NCBI RefSeq assembly: GCF_000284295.1
Contig: NC_017093.1
Location: 6,758,001 to 6,822,000 of the forward strand
DNA from: Actinoplanes missouriensis 431
GTDB taxonomy: Bacteria; Actinomycetota; Actinomycetes; Mycobacteriales; Micromonosporaceae
Direction of reading: 5' to 3'
DNA length: 64,000 nucleotides
The position numbers were made by a program, and so were the translations under genes. Under the pieces are notes generated by a model. The model did no database searches, was not told the DNA's origin, and saw only the letters and a list, made by a program, of their open reading frames with translations. The first letter of the stretch is position 1. The number at the start of each line of letters is the position of its first letter. Positions 7,359-16,415 of the stretch are shown piece after piece.

Positions 7359-9509
7359 ATGGCGCAGAAGACTTCGGAGAAGGGACTCGCCGGCGCCGCC
7401 GCGCCGGTGGTGACAGAACCCGGCAGAGTTCGCAACGTGGTGCTGGTGGGCCACTCCGGTGCGGGGAAGACGACGCTGGTCGAGGCGCTGCTCGCGGCGA
7501 CCGGCACGATTCCGCGGACCGGCACGGTGGGGGACGGCACCACGGTCACCGATCACGATCCGGCGGCGATCCGGCAGCAGCGCTCGGTGGCGCTGGCCTG
7601 CGCGCCGCTGATGCACGACGGAGTGAAGATCAACCTGCTGGACACTCCCGGCTACGCCGACTTCGTCGGGGAGCTGCGGGCCGGCCTGCGGGCCGCCGAC
7701 GCCGCGCTCTTCGTGGTCTCCGCGGTCGACGGTGTGGACGAGTCCACCGTCGCGCTCTGGGAGGAGTGCGCCGCGGTCGGCATGCCGCGGGCCGTCGCGA
7801 TCACCCGCCTCGACCATCCGCGCGCCGACTACGAGCAGGCCCTGCAGGACTGCCAGGAGGCGTTCGGCGACAACGTGATGCCGATCTACCAGCCGATGCT
7901 CGGCGACGACGGCCAGTCGGTCGCCGGCCTGCTCGGGCTGGTCACGCTCCGGGTCCTGGACTACTCGCAGGGGTACCCGCCGCGGGCCGGCGAGGCCGAG
8001 CCGGAGCACCTCAACCCGATCGCCGACGACCGGAACCAGCTCATCGAGGGGATCATCGCGGAGAGCGAGGACGAGACCCTGATGGACCGGTACGTCGCCG
8101 GCGAGCTGATCAGCACCGAGGCGCTCGTCCCGGACCTGGAGAAAGCCGTCGCGCGGGGCAACTTCTACCCGGTGATCCCGGTCTGCGCCGGCACCGGCGT
8201 CGGACTGGACGCGCTGCTCGACGGCCTGGTCGGCGGCGCCCCCTCGCCGCTGGAGCACGAGCTGCCGGTGGTGACCGGTGTGGACGGCTCGCCGCGGCCC
8301 CCGCTGACCTGCGACCCGGACGGCCCGCTCGTCGCCGAGGTGGTGCGGACCACGATCGACCGGCACGTCGGCCGGGTCTCGCTGGTCCGGGTCTTCTCCG
8401 GCACCCTGCGCCCGGACCAGACGCTGCACGTCTCCGGTCACGGCATGGCCGAGCGCGGCCACCCCGACCACGACGCCGACGAGCGGGTGGCGCACGTCTA
8501 CGCCCCGCTCGGCACCCAGCTGCGCGAGGTGCCGCACTGCATCGCCGGCGACCTCTGCGCGATCACCAAGTCGGGCAGCGCGGAGACCGGCGACACGCTG
8601 TCCGGCAAGGACGACCCGCTGCTGATGGAACCGTGGTCGATGCCCGAGCCGCTGCTCCCGATCGCCGTGGTGGCCAAGACCCGCTCCGACGAGGACGCGC
8701 TCGCCAAGAACCTGTCCCGGCTGGTCGCCGGTGACCCGACGCTGCGGCTGGAGCGCAACCCGGAGACCCACCAGCTGGTGCTCTGGACGATGGGCGAGTC
8801 ACACGCGGACGTGGTGCTGGACCGGCTCCGGGCCGGGGGCGTCGAGCTGGACACCGAGCCGGTGAAGGTGGCGCTGCGGGAGACGTTCGGGGCGGGCGCC
8901 CAGGGCCACGGCCGGCACGTCAAGCAGTCCGGCGGCCACGGTCAGTACGCGGTCTGCGACATCAAGGTCGAGCCCCTGCCCCGCGGCGAGGGCTTCCAGT
9001 TCGTGGACAAGGTGGTCGGTGGCGCGGTGCCGCACAACTACATCCCCTCGGTGGAGAAGGGCGTCCGTGCCCAGCTGGAGAAGGGCCTGGTCGCCGGCTA
9101 CCCGGTGGTGGACCTGAAGGTCACGCTCTACGACGGCAAGGCGCACAGCGTGGACTCCTCGGACGCGGCCTTCCAGACGGCCGGCGCGCTGGCGTTGCGC
9201 GCGGCCGCCGAGAGCGGGCAGATCACCCTGCTGGAGCCGGTCGACGAGATCGTGGTGAAGGTGCCGGAGAACTACGTCGGCGCGGTGATGAGCGACCTCT
9301 CCGGCCGGCGCGGCCGCCCGATGGGCAGCGAGTCCGACGGCGACGGGAGCCTGGTGCGCGCCGAGGTGCCGGCGACCGAACTGATCCGGTACGCCGTGGA
9401 GCTGCGCGCCCTGACCTCCGGGACCGGCACGTTCTCCCGCCGGTACGTCCGTCACGAGCCGATGCCGGCGCACCTGGCCGACGCCGCCCGCAAGGAGCAC
9501 GCCCGCTAG
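7359..9509 (+). CDS. Elongation factor G-like protein (EF-G2 type)
   Basis: This 716-aa translational GTPase has the EF-G domain order but is distinct from canonical FusA. G1 is GHSGAGKT (residues about 31-38) and G3 is DTPGYADF. The G4 position reads TRLD where canonical EF-G has NKxD. This resembles the second EF-G of actinobacteria (mycobacterial fusA2), whose role is not settled. Domain IV and V segments, such as GGHGQYAVCDIKVEPL and ENYVGAVMSDLSGRRG, are present. ATG 7359 follows GGGAG by 8 nt. The stop overlaps the stop of the convergent monooxygenase in a shared CTAG. Confidence 0.9.
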   Translation: MAQKTSEKGLAGAAAPVVTEPGRVRNVVLVGHSGAGKTTLVEALLAATGTIPRTGTVGDGTTVTDHDPAAIRQQRSVALACAPLMHDGVKINLLDTPGYADFVGELRAGLRAADAALFVVSAVDGVDESTVALWEECAAVGMPRAVAITRLDHPRADYEQALQDCQEAFGDNVMPIYQPMLGDDGQSVAGLLGLVTLRVLDYSQGYPPRAGEAEPEHLNPIADDRNQLIEGIIAESEDETLMDRYVAGELISTEALVPDLEKAVARGNFYPVIPVCAGTGVGLDALLDGLVGGAPSPLEHELPVVTGVDGSPRPPLTCDPDGPLVAEVVRTTIDRHVGRVSLVRVFSGTLRPDQTLHVSGHGMAERGHPDHDADERVAHVYAPLGTQLREVPHCIAGDLCAITKSGSAETGDTLSGKDDPLLMEPWSMPEPLLPIAVVAKTRSDEDALAKNLSRLVAGDPTLRLERNPETHQLVLWTMGESHADVVLDRLRAGGVELDTEPVKVALRETFGAGAQGHGRHVKQSGGHGQYAVCDIKVEPLPRGEGFQFVDKVVGGAVPHNYIPSVEKGVRAQLEKGLVAGYPVVDLKVTLYDGKAHSVDSSDAAFQTAGALALRAAAESGQITLLEPVDEIVVKVPENYVGAVMSDLSGRRGRPMGSESDGDGSLVRAEVPATELIRYAVELRALTSGTGTFSRRYVRHEPMPAHLADAARKEHAR

Positions 9510-10657
9510 ATCGCTATGGCGTTGGCCGCCTCGTGCATCGGCGCGAGCACCTTGTCGATCATCTGCTCCTTGCGCGGGTGGAACCGCAGGGTGCGCATGC
9601 CGTAGTTGCGGAACCCGATGGCGAGGCGGCTGGACGGCACCATGTCCTTCGCCATCCTGCGGCCGAAGGCCAGGTTCTTCTCCACGTACGGGCGCATCAC
9701 CCGCTCGTACCCCTCGAGCCCGCCCCCGTTGCTGAGCTGGTCGGCGAGAACGTACGCGCCGACCAGCGCGAGGCTGGTCCCCTGGCCGGACGCCGGTGAC
9801 GGGCAGTACGCCGCGTCGCCGAGCAGCACCACCCGGCCGGACGAGTACCGCGGGGCGTTCACCTGGCTCAGCGAGTCGAAGTAGAGGTCCGGGGCGTCGT
9901 CGAGGGCGGCCAGGAAGTCGTCGCTGCGCCAGCCCCGGCCGGCGAACGCCCGGTGCAGCAGCTGTTTCTGCGCGCCGAGGTCCCGGCGGTCGTAGGTGAG
10001 CGGCTCGGACGCGAAGGTCATGCCGACGCGGGCGGGGGCGCCGGGGCCCATGGCGTACGCGTAGAGCAGGCGGCCGGGCTCGGTGTACATGATCTCCTCG
10101 TGGTCGATGCCGAGGTCGTTGGGCACCTCGAACGTCGAGATGTATCCGCCCAGATGGTCGATCGGCGTGTCGCCGAACGCCAGCCGTCGCGTGGTGGAGT
10201 GGAGTCCGTCAGCGGCGACGATGAGGTCGTATTCGCCGGTCCGGCCGCTGGCGAAGGTGACGCACGTGTCAGAGATGCCGGCGATGCTGTCGCCGAACAC
10301 CGTCGCCACACCCGCCGCATCGTGCAGGAGACGGGTCAGATCACCCCGCATGATCTCCAGGTCGTCGCCCCGGCGACCCATCAGCAGGTCGGCCGGCAGC
10401 GAGGCGATCCGCCGCCCGTCCCGCCGCACATAGGTGACCTGCCGCATCCCGGTGTCCCGCTGCTTCGCGGCGGCGTGCACCCCCATCCGCTTCAGCACGG
10501 TGGTCGCCGCGCCGCGCACGTCGACCTTGTAACCGCCGGTCCGCAGAGCCGGCGCCCGCTCCACCAGCGTCACCTCCCACCCCGCCCGGGCCAGCCAGAA
10601 CGCGCAGGCCGGACCGCCGACGCCGGCACCTGAGATCAACGCTTTGCGATTCGTCAT
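9506..10657 (-). CDS. FAD-dependent monooxygenase (aromatic hydroxylase / TetX-like)
   Basis: This 383-aa protein is a group A flavin monooxygenase. It has the ADP-binding GxGxxG motif near the start (ISGAGVGGPACAFWLARAGW), the DG motif (IVAADGLHSTTRR), and the FAD-ribityl motif VVLLGDAAYCPSPASGQGTSLAL. The substrate is unknown; relatives hydroxylate aromatic polyketides or inactivate tetracyclines. ATG 10657 has no ribosome site, but TATAGT lies 6 nt upstream, so the mRNA is probably leaderless. It is divergent from a TetR regulator across a 12+12-nt palindrome and is very likely the target of that regulator. Confidence 0.87.
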   Translation of the reverse strand: MTNRKALISGAGVGGPACAFWLARAGWEVTLVERAPALRTGGYKVDVRGAATTVLKRMGVHAAAKQRDTGMRQVTYVRRDGRRIASLPADLLMGRRGDDLEIMRGDLTRLLHDAAGVATVFGDSIAGISDTCVTFASGRTGEYDLIVAADGLHSTTRRLAFGDTPIDHLGGYISTFEVPNDLGIDHEEIMYTEPGRLLYAYAMGPGAPARVGMTFASEPLTYDRRDLGAQKQLLHRAFAGRGWRSDDFLAALDDAPDLYFDSLSQVNAPRYSSGRVVLLGDAAYCPSPASGQGTSLALVGAYVLADQLSNGGGLEGYERVMRPYVEKNLAFGRRMAKDMVPSSRLAIGFRNYGMRTLRFHPRKEQMIDKVLAPMHEAANAIAI

Positions 10658-10664
10658 GACTCGA

Positions 10665-10693
10665 CTATACAAACGTCTTATACGTTTGTATAG
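10665..10693. promoter_or_regulatory. TetR operator and overlapping divergent promoters
   Basis: There is a perfect inverted repeat ctatacaaacgt - 5 nt - acgtttgtatag between the monooxygenase start (10657) and the TetR start (10711). Its outer left edge overlaps TATAGT, the likely -10 of the monooxygenase, 6 nt from its ATG. TAGTAT (10698-10703), the likely -10 of tetR, lies just to the right, 7 nt from its ATG. A bound repressor would therefore block both promoters. Confidence 0.85.
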
Positions 10694-10710
10694 AAGTTAG
10701 TATCACGCGC

Positions 10711-11292
10711 ATGGGCCACCGTGAAGATCTGCTGCAGGGCGCCAAGAAGGCGCTGTTCGAGAAGGGATACGCGCACACCACCGCGCGCGACATCGTGGCC
10801 GCCTCCGGCACCAACCTCGCCTCGATCGGCTACCACTACGGCTCGACGAAATCCCTGCTCACGGCGGCGATGCTGAGCGCCTTCGAGGAGTGGGGCGACA
10901 CGTTCGGGCACGCGCTCGCCGAGGAGAAGGACGACGACCCGGACGACCCGATGCTGCGCTTCTGGCAGCGGGTGATCGGTTCCATCCAGTCGCACCGGGC
11001 GCTCTGGCTGGCCAGCGTCGAGGTGCTGATCCAGTCCGAGCACACCCCGGAACTGCGCGCCCAGCTGGCCGCCGGCCTCCAGGAGGGGCGCCGCGGCATG
11101 GCCGCCATGCTCACCGGGATACCCGAGGACCAGCTGGACGACGGCACCGTGCGCACCGCCGGCTCGGTGCAGATGGCGCTGATGTCCGGGGTGCTGACCC
11201 AGTGGCTCACCGACCCGTCGACCGCCCCGTCCGCCGAGGAGATCGTGGCCGGCCTGCGCGCCCTAAACGGCGGGCCACGCCTTCAGGATTAG
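10711..11292 (+). CDS. TetR family transcriptional regulator
   Basis: This is a 193-aa regulator. The N-terminal helix-turn-helix covers residues about 8-55: ALFEKGYAHTTARDIVAASG, then the recognition helix with IGYHYGSTKSLL. The rest is the all-helical ligand domain, with no clue to the effector. ATG 10711 lacks a Shine-Dalgarno sequence, and the -10-like TAGTAT ends 7 nt before it, suggesting a leaderless transcript. It is expected to repress itself and the divergent FAD monooxygenase through the palindrome at 10665-10693. Its 3' end overlaps the convergent HIT gene by 30 nt. Confidence 0.92.
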   Translation: MGHREDLLQGAKKALFEKGYAHTTARDIVAASGTNLASIGYHYGSTKSLLTAAMLSAFEEWGDTFGHALAEEKDDDPDDPMLRFWQRVIGSIQSHRALWLASVEVLIQSEHTPELRAQLAAGLQEGRRGMAAMLTGIPEDQLDDGTVRTAGSVQMALMSGVLTQWLTDPSTAPSAEEIVAGLRALNGGPRLQD

Positions 11293-11775
11293 GTCCCTCG
11301 TCTCGGCCAGCAGCTGCGGCAGGATCTTCGTCTGGCCGATCACCGGCATGAAGTTGGCGTCCCCGCCCCACCGCGGCACCACGTGCTGATGCAGGTGGGC
11401 GGCGATCCCGGCGCCCGCGATCGAGCCCTGGTTCATCCCGATGTTGAATCCGTGCGGGCTGCTGACCGACCGGACCACCCGCATCGCGGTCCGGGTGAAC
11501 GCCGCCACCTCGGCCGTCTCCGCCTCGGTGAGATCGGTGTAGTCCGCGACGTGCCGGTACGGGCAGACCAGCAGATGCCCCGGGTTGTACGGGTACAGGT
11601 TGAGCAGCGCGTAGACCGCCTCACCGCGCGCCACCACCAGCGTCTCCGGCTCCTCCAGCCCCGGCGCCAGGCAGAACGGGCAGCCCTCGGGCTGTTTCTG
11701 GCCCGCATTGCTCTGACCGGCTATGTACACCATCCGGTGCGGCGCCCAGAGCCGCAACAGGCCGTCGTCGTCCAC
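11263..11775 (-). CDS. HIT domain nucleotide hydrolase/phosphorylase
   Basis: This 170-aa histidine-triad protein contains the catalytic HLHQHVVPRW (HxHxHxx) and the segments LYPYNPGHLLVCPYRHV and PHGFNIGMNQG. It matches the actinobacterial HIT protein between thrS and pgsA (the Rv2613c type, reported as an AP4A phosphorylase). A Cys pair (CPFC) occurs near residue 33. GTG 11775 is chosen for the family-like N-terminus (DDDGLLRLWAPHRMVY). No ribosome site is visible, so the start is uncertain. A diguanylate cyclase gene, ending 10 nt upstream, separates it from thrS. Confidence 0.9.
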   Translation of the reverse strand: MDDDGLLRLWAPHRMVYIAGQSNAGQKQPEGCPFCLAPGLEEPETLVVARGEAVYALLNLYPYNPGHLLVCPYRHVADYTDLTEAETAEVAAFTRTAMRVVRSVSSPHGFNIGMNQGSIAGAGIAAHLHQHVVPRWGGDANFMPVIGQTKILPQLLAETRDLILKAWPAV

Positions 11776-11785
11776 GGGAGGAAGT

Positions 11786-13798
11786 CTATGCGTGCACGTG
11801 GAACAGGCCCGTGCCGCGGCGTTTCGCAACGTACATCGCGGCGTCCGCCTCTCGCAGCACGTCGTCCGGCCCCTGCCCCGGCTGCGACAGGGCGATGCCG
11901 ATGCTCGCCGGAGTCCGCAACTGGTGGCCGTCCAGCGGCACCGGCTCGTTCAGCGCCGCCACCACCCGCTCGGCGATCCGCTCGGCGTCGCCCGGCTCCC
12001 GCAGGTCCTCGGTGACGATCACGAACTCGTCGCCGCCGAGCCGGGCCACCGTGTCCTCGGTGCGCACACAGAGCCGCAGACGCTCCGCCACCACCTTGAG
12101 CAGCAGGTCACCGGCGTCATGTCCGTACGTGTCGTTGACCGGCTTGAACCCGTTGAGGTCGAGCAGCAGCACGCCGACCGGCCGCCCGGTGCGCCGTGAG
12201 CGGGCCAGCGCGCCGTTCAGCCGGTCCCACAGCAGGGCCCGGTTGCCCAGCCCGGTCAGCATGTCGTGCATGGCCCGGCGGGTCAGCTCGGCGGTGAGCG
12301 CGACGCTGTCCAGCGCGAGCGAGACCTGGGTGCGCAGGGTCTGCAGCGACTTCAGCACGTCCTCCGGCAGGTCCGCGTCGCTGCCGACGGTGAGCACGCC
12401 GAAGAAGCGCTCACCGCTGAGCAGCGGGAGGATCATCAGCGGCCGGTCGTCGAAGGCGTCCAGCCCGCCGATGCCGAGGCTCGGCCAGCCCGGCACGGTG
12501 ATCATCTCGTCGCCGGCGAGCCGGGCCAGCACGTCGCCGGGGACCGCCTCGGTCGCCACCCGGACACCGGCCAGCTCGTGGGAGGACGCGCCGGACGCCT
12601 CCGCCACGGTCCAGTTCTCCGGGTCGTCCGGCGACACCGTGACGACGGCGGTCCGGGCGCCGGGGCATCCGGTCAGCAGGGCGGCCGCGCCCTCGGCGGC
12701 CAGCTTGTGCACGCCGGCGGCATCCGTGGCGCGCAGCAGCGCCACACCGAGGTCGCTGAGGATCTGCTCGCGGCCCATCGACTCCCGCAACGCCCCCAGG
12801 GAGGCGTCGACCCGTACCATCAGGCGGTTGTTGTCGCGCATGCCGACGAGCTGGCGGACCACCACGAGCGCGGTCAGCGTGATCGTCCCGGCGAGCACCG
12901 GCCACGACCGGGCGTCGAGGCCACCGAGCAGCGCGACGATCAGCAGGGCGTCCGCCGCCGCCACCGCGAGGTAGGGCATCAGGCTGGCCGGTCGCCGCCC
13001 GGCCCGCGGCGCCGCCGCCGAACCGACCGCGATCCGCCGCAGGTGGGCCACCCCCATCGCGATCAGCAGCGCGATGAAGATCTGCCGGGTGGCGAGGGCC
13101 AGGTGCGCGTACGCCGTGCCGGCCACCGTCTGCTGCATCACGTTGAGCAGCGACTGCACGACGGTGGCGGCGATCGCGAACATCATCGCCGTGCGACTCA
13201 GCTCCTCGACGCCGCCGAGCATGATCCGGGCGATCGCGAAGAGCACCACCATCAGTCCGGTCGTCTTCACGAAGATGAAGATCGGCAGGCTCATCTCGGC
13301 GCCCGGCCGGCTGATCGCCGGATAGACCAGGAAGTACCAGGAGAAGATCGCGCCGGCCAGCAGCACGACGCCCATGTCCAGGCCGAGCCGCAGCTTGCTG
13401 GCCGACCACCGGTGCCGCACCGGGACGCTGAGCAGACCGGCCAGGATCAGCACCAGCGTGGCGAAGTCACACGCCTGCATCAGCGGGAACGGCGACGGAT
13501 AGGACGTGTCGCCGTCCACGACCAGGTGATAGAAGGCGATCGAGGAGGCGGCCGCCATGAACGTCCAGGCGCCGGACGTGAGCAGCAGATGCCGGCGGAC
13601 CGCGGGCAGGCCGGCCGCGCGGGCCGCCGCCCAGCCGCGCCACGCCAGGCAGGCCGGGACGGCCGAGAGCACCGGGGAGAAGATCTTGTATCCGACGATC
13701 TGGGCGTCCCAGCCGCCGGCGTTCGACAAGTGCAGCACGAACCAGGCCGCGGCCAGGGCGTACCCCGCCCACGCCACCGGTGGTGTCCGGAACCGCAT
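11786..13798 (-). CDS. Membrane-bound diguanylate cyclase (GGDEF), with GAF-like region
   Basis: This 670-aa protein is predicted to make c-di-GMP from two GTP. Residues 1-320 contain about nine hydrophobic segments, forming an integral membrane sensor. Residues about 340-490 look GAF-like. The GGDEF domain follows: DMLTGLGNRALLWDRL, LDLNGFKPVNDTYGHDAGD, and an intact GGDEF at 588-592. The allosteric I-site RxxD (RTED) sits at 579-582, so product inhibition is expected. No EAL domain is present. ATG 13798 is used. It lies inside the usual thrS-HIT interval, and a hairpin at 13807-13845 separates it from thrS, so it is probably transcribed independently. Confidence 0.93.
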   Translation of the reverse strand: MRFRTPPVAWAGYALAAAWFVLHLSNAGGWDAQIVGYKIFSPVLSAVPACLAWRGWAAARAAGLPAVRRHLLLTSGAWTFMAAASSIAFYHLVVDGDTSYPSPFPLMQACDFATLVLILAGLLSVPVRHRWSASKLRLGLDMGVVLLAGAIFSWYFLVYPAISRPGAEMSLPIFIFVKTTGLMVVLFAIARIMLGGVEELSRTAMMFAIAATVVQSLLNVMQQTVAGTAYAHLALATRQIFIALLIAMGVAHLRRIAVGSAAAPRAGRRPASLMPYLAVAAADALLIVALLGGLDARSWPVLAGTITLTALVVVRQLVGMRDNNRLMVRVDASLGALRESMGREQILSDLGVALLRATDAAGVHKLAAEGAAALLTGCPGARTAVVTVSPDDPENWTVAEASGASSHELAGVRVATEAVPGDVLARLAGDEMITVPGWPSLGIGGLDAFDDRPLMILPLLSGERFFGVLTVGSDADLPEDVLKSLQTLRTQVSLALDSVALTAELTRRAMHDMLTGLGNRALLWDRLNGALARSRRTGRPVGVLLLDLNGFKPVNDTYGHDAGDLLLKVVAERLRLCVRTEDTVARLGGDEFVIVTEDLREPGDAERIAERVVAALNEPVPLDGHQLRTPASIGIALSQPGQGPDDVLREADAAMYVAKRRGTGLFHVHA

Positions 13799-13806
13799 CG
13801 CCCCTC

Positions 13807-13845
13807 CGCTCGCGCCGCCCGACTTACCTTCGGACGGCGCGAGCG
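13807..13845 (-). terminator. Hairpin terminator after thrS
   Basis: A perfect 11-bp stem (cgctcgcgccg / cggcgcgagcg) with a 17-nt loop lies 16 nt past the thrS stop and just upstream of the diguanylate cyclase start. There is no long U-tract, which is common for actinobacterial terminators. Confidence 0.6.
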
Positions 13846-13860
13846 TGAGCTGAGCCGGGG

Positions 13861-15858
13861 TCAGACGGCGGACGGCCCCGCGTTGGTCCGCGACCGGACC
13901 ACCTCGACCACGTGCGCCACGGCCTCGTCGATCGAGACGCCGTTGCGCTGCGAGCCGTCCCGGTACCGGAACGACACGGTCCCGCCGTTCACGTCGTCGT
14001 CACCGGCGATCGCCATGAACGGGATCTTCTGCTGCTGAGCGGTCCGGATCTTCTTCTGCATCCGGTCGGTGGAGTAGTCCACCTCGGCCCGGATGCCCTC
14101 CTTGCGCAGCCGCTCGACGAACGCCTGCAGGTAGTCGGCGTGGTCGTCGCGGATCGGGATGCCGACCACCTGCACCGGCGCGAGCCATGCCGGGAACGCC
14201 CCCGCGTAGTGCTCGACCAGCACGCCGAAGAACCGCTCGATCGAGCCGAACTTCGCCGAGTGGATCATCACCGGCTCCTGGCGGGAACCGTCCGCCGCCT
14301 GGAACTCCAGTCCGAACCGGGCCGGCTGGTTGAAGTCGTACTGAATGGTCGACATCTGCCAGGTCCGGCCGATCGCGTCCTTCGCCTGCACGCTGATCTT
14401 CGGGCCGTAGAACGCCGCGCCGCCCGGGTCCATGACCAGCTCGAGCCCGGACTCCGCCGCCACGTCCGCGAGGACCTTGGTGGCCTTCTCCCACTGCTCG
14501 TCGGTGCCGATGAACTTGTCGCTGTTCGGGTCCCGGGTGGACAGCTCCAGGTAGTAGTCGTCCAGGCCGAAGTCGTCCAGCAGCGAGCGGACGAAGTTCA
14601 GCAGGTGCTTGATCTCGCCCGGCGCCTGCTCGGCGGTCACGTACGAGTGCGAGTCGTCCTGGGTCAGCCCGCGCACCCGGGTGAGGCCGTGCACCACGCC
14701 GGACTTCTCGTACCGGTACACCGAGCCGAACTCGAACAGGCGCAGCGGCAGCTCACGGTAGGACCGCCCGCGCGACCTGAAGATCAGGTTGTGCATCGGG
14801 CAGTTCATCGCCTTGAGGTAGTAGTTCGCGCCCTCGAGCTCCATCGGCGGGAACATGGTGTCCGCGTAGTACGGCAGGTGGCCGGAGGTGTGGAACAGGC
14901 CCTCCTTGCTGATGTGCGGGGTGCCGACGTACTGGAAGCCCTCCTCGATGTGCCGGGCCCGGACGTAGTCCTCCATCTCCCGCTTGATCACGCCGCCCTT
15001 GGGGTGGAAGACCACGAGACCGGAACCGATCTCGTCGGGGAAGGAGAACAGGTCGAGCTCGGTGCCGAGCTTGCGGTGGTCGCGGCGCTCCGCCTCGGCG
15101 AGCCGGTTCAGGTACGCCTTCAGCTCGTCCCGGGACGGCCACGCGGTGCCGTAGATCCGCTGCAGCTGCGGGTTCTTCTCCGAGCCACGCCAGTAGGCGG
15201 CGGCCGAGCGCATCAGCTTGAACGCCGGGATCAGCCGGGTCGACGGCAGGTGCGGCCCGCGGCACAGGTCACCCCAGACCCGCTCGCCGTCCTTGTTGAG
15301 GTTGTCGTAGTGGGTGAGCTCCCCGGCGCCGACCGCGGCGGCCTCGGCGTCCACGTCACCCTTGATGTCGACGAGCTCCAGCTTGAACGGCTCGTCCTTG
15401 AGCTCGGCCTTCGCCTCGTCGAGCGACGCGTACTCCCGCCGGCGGAAGGTCTGCCCCGCCTTGACGATCTCCTGCATCCGCTTCTCGAGCTTGCCGAGAT
15501 CGTCCGGCTGGAACGGCTTCTCCACGTCGAAGTCGTAGTAGAAACCGTCCCGGATCGGCGGCCCGATGCCGAGCTTCGCCTCCGGGAACACGTCCTGCAC
15601 GGCCTGCGCGAGCACGTGCGCGGCCGAGTGCCGCAGCACGTCCAGCCCGTCCGGCTCGTCGATCGCCACCGGAACCACCTCGGCGTCCGCCTCGGGCTTC
15701 CAGCTCAGGTCACGCAGCCGCCCCTCGGCGTCCCGCACGACGACGACCGCCTTGGGCCCATGCGCCGGCAGACCGGCGGCAGCCACCGCGTCGGCCGCCG
15801 TAGTCCCGGCCGGGACGACGAGAGGGTCGGCCACAGCGGGGTTACGGGGTGCAGACAC
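13861..15858 (-). CDS. thrS: Threonyl-tRNA synthetase
   Basis: This 665-aa class II aminoacyl-tRNA synthetase charges tRNA-Thr. It has an N-terminal TGS-like domain, the editing domain (HSAAHVLAQAVQ zinc/editing motif and the CRGPHLPST strand), the catalytic core with motif 2 (FRSRGRSYRELPLRLFEFG) and the zinc ligands in MNCPMH, and the C-terminal anticodon domain (PVQVVGIPI onward). GTG 15858 is chosen because GGAGAA lies 7 nt upstream and it gives the usual length. In-frame codons upstream to 16002 are not needed. The 940 nt upstream are repeat-rich and gene-free. Confidence 0.97.
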   Translation of the reverse strand: MSAPRNPAVADPLVVPAGTTAADAVAAAGLPAHGPKAVVVVRDAEGRLRDLSWKPEADAEVVPVAIDEPDGLDVLRHSAAHVLAQAVQDVFPEAKLGIGPPIRDGFYYDFDVEKPFQPDDLGKLEKRMQEIVKAGQTFRRREYASLDEAKAELKDEPFKLELVDIKGDVDAEAAAVGAGELTHYDNLNKDGERVWGDLCRGPHLPSTRLIPAFKLMRSAAAYWRGSEKNPQLQRIYGTAWPSRDELKAYLNRLAEAERRDHRKLGTELDLFSFPDEIGSGLVVFHPKGGVIKREMEDYVRARHIEEGFQYVGTPHISKEGLFHTSGHLPYYADTMFPPMELEGANYYLKAMNCPMHNLIFRSRGRSYRELPLRLFEFGSVYRYEKSGVVHGLTRVRGLTQDDSHSYVTAEQAPGEIKHLLNFVRSLLDDFGLDDYYLELSTRDPNSDKFIGTDEQWEKATKVLADVAAESGLELVMDPGGAAFYGPKISVQAKDAIGRTWQMSTIQYDFNQPARFGLEFQAADGSRQEPVMIHSAKFGSIERFFGVLVEHYAGAFPAWLAPVQVVGIPIRDDHADYLQAFVERLRKEGIRAEVDYSTDRMQKKIRTAQQQKIPFMAIAGDDDVNGGTVSFRYRDGSQRNGVSIDEAVAHVVEVVRSRTNAGPSAV

Positions 15859-16238
15859 GGTAGTTCTCCATTCGCTCCGAGAAACCCGGCTCATCCGGGC
15901 CGCCCACGATGCTATCCGTCCTGTTTTCCCACGCTCCGACCGGCGCGGCCAGCGATTTTCCTTTTCGGGTACGGGCGGCGGCACCCCAACCGCACCGGCC
16001 ACTCCCCGAGAAGCCGCGCGACCCAGGCCCTCCGTCCAGGCCGCCCGGCGCCTTTCGCGACCGGTGCGCCCCCACCCGCCGACGGTCCCCGCTCAGCAGC
16101 CCTCCCCAGCCGGCAGCACTCCCCGGCCGGCAGCGGTCCCCGGTCAGCGGCGCTCCCCAGGGCCCAGCGCCCACGGTGACCCCCAGCCGAGCCCCACCCT
16201 CACGGTGACCCTCAGCAAAGCCCAGCGCCCACGGTGCC

Positions 16239-16398
16239 CAGCGCCCACGGTGACCCCGCCCCACCACAACCAGCGCCCACGGTGACCCCACCCGACCACA
16301 ACCAGCGCCCACGGTGACCCCACCCGACCACAACCAGCGCCCACGGTGACCCCACCCGACCACAACCAGCGCCCACGGTGACCCCGCCCGACCAACAC
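16239..16398. repeat. 32-bp tandem repeat array
   Basis: Five head-to-tail units begin at 16239, 16271, 16303, 16335 and 16367, each starting cagcgcccacggtga and continuing ccccacccgaccacaac. Shorter relatives of the same core are at 16165 and 16223. There is no spacer/repeat alternation, so this is not a CRISPR array. The array lies between thrS and the ADP-ribosylglycohydrolase gene. The rest of 15859-16799 contains the 78-nt element, the 21-bp array and no supportable gene. Confidence 0.93.
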
Positions 16399-16415
16399 TC
16401 CGAGCCGGCTGGTCC

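Noticed and set aside
13912..16179. A 755-codon open frame on the plus strand opposite thrS
   Set aside because: It is the antisense shadow of thrS in high-GC DNA: Arg/Val/His/Leu-rich with no domain, and the opposite strand encodes an unmistakable synthetase.
16239..16398. Possible CRISPR array
   Set aside because: Units are directly adjacent with no variable spacers, and no cas genes are in the window.
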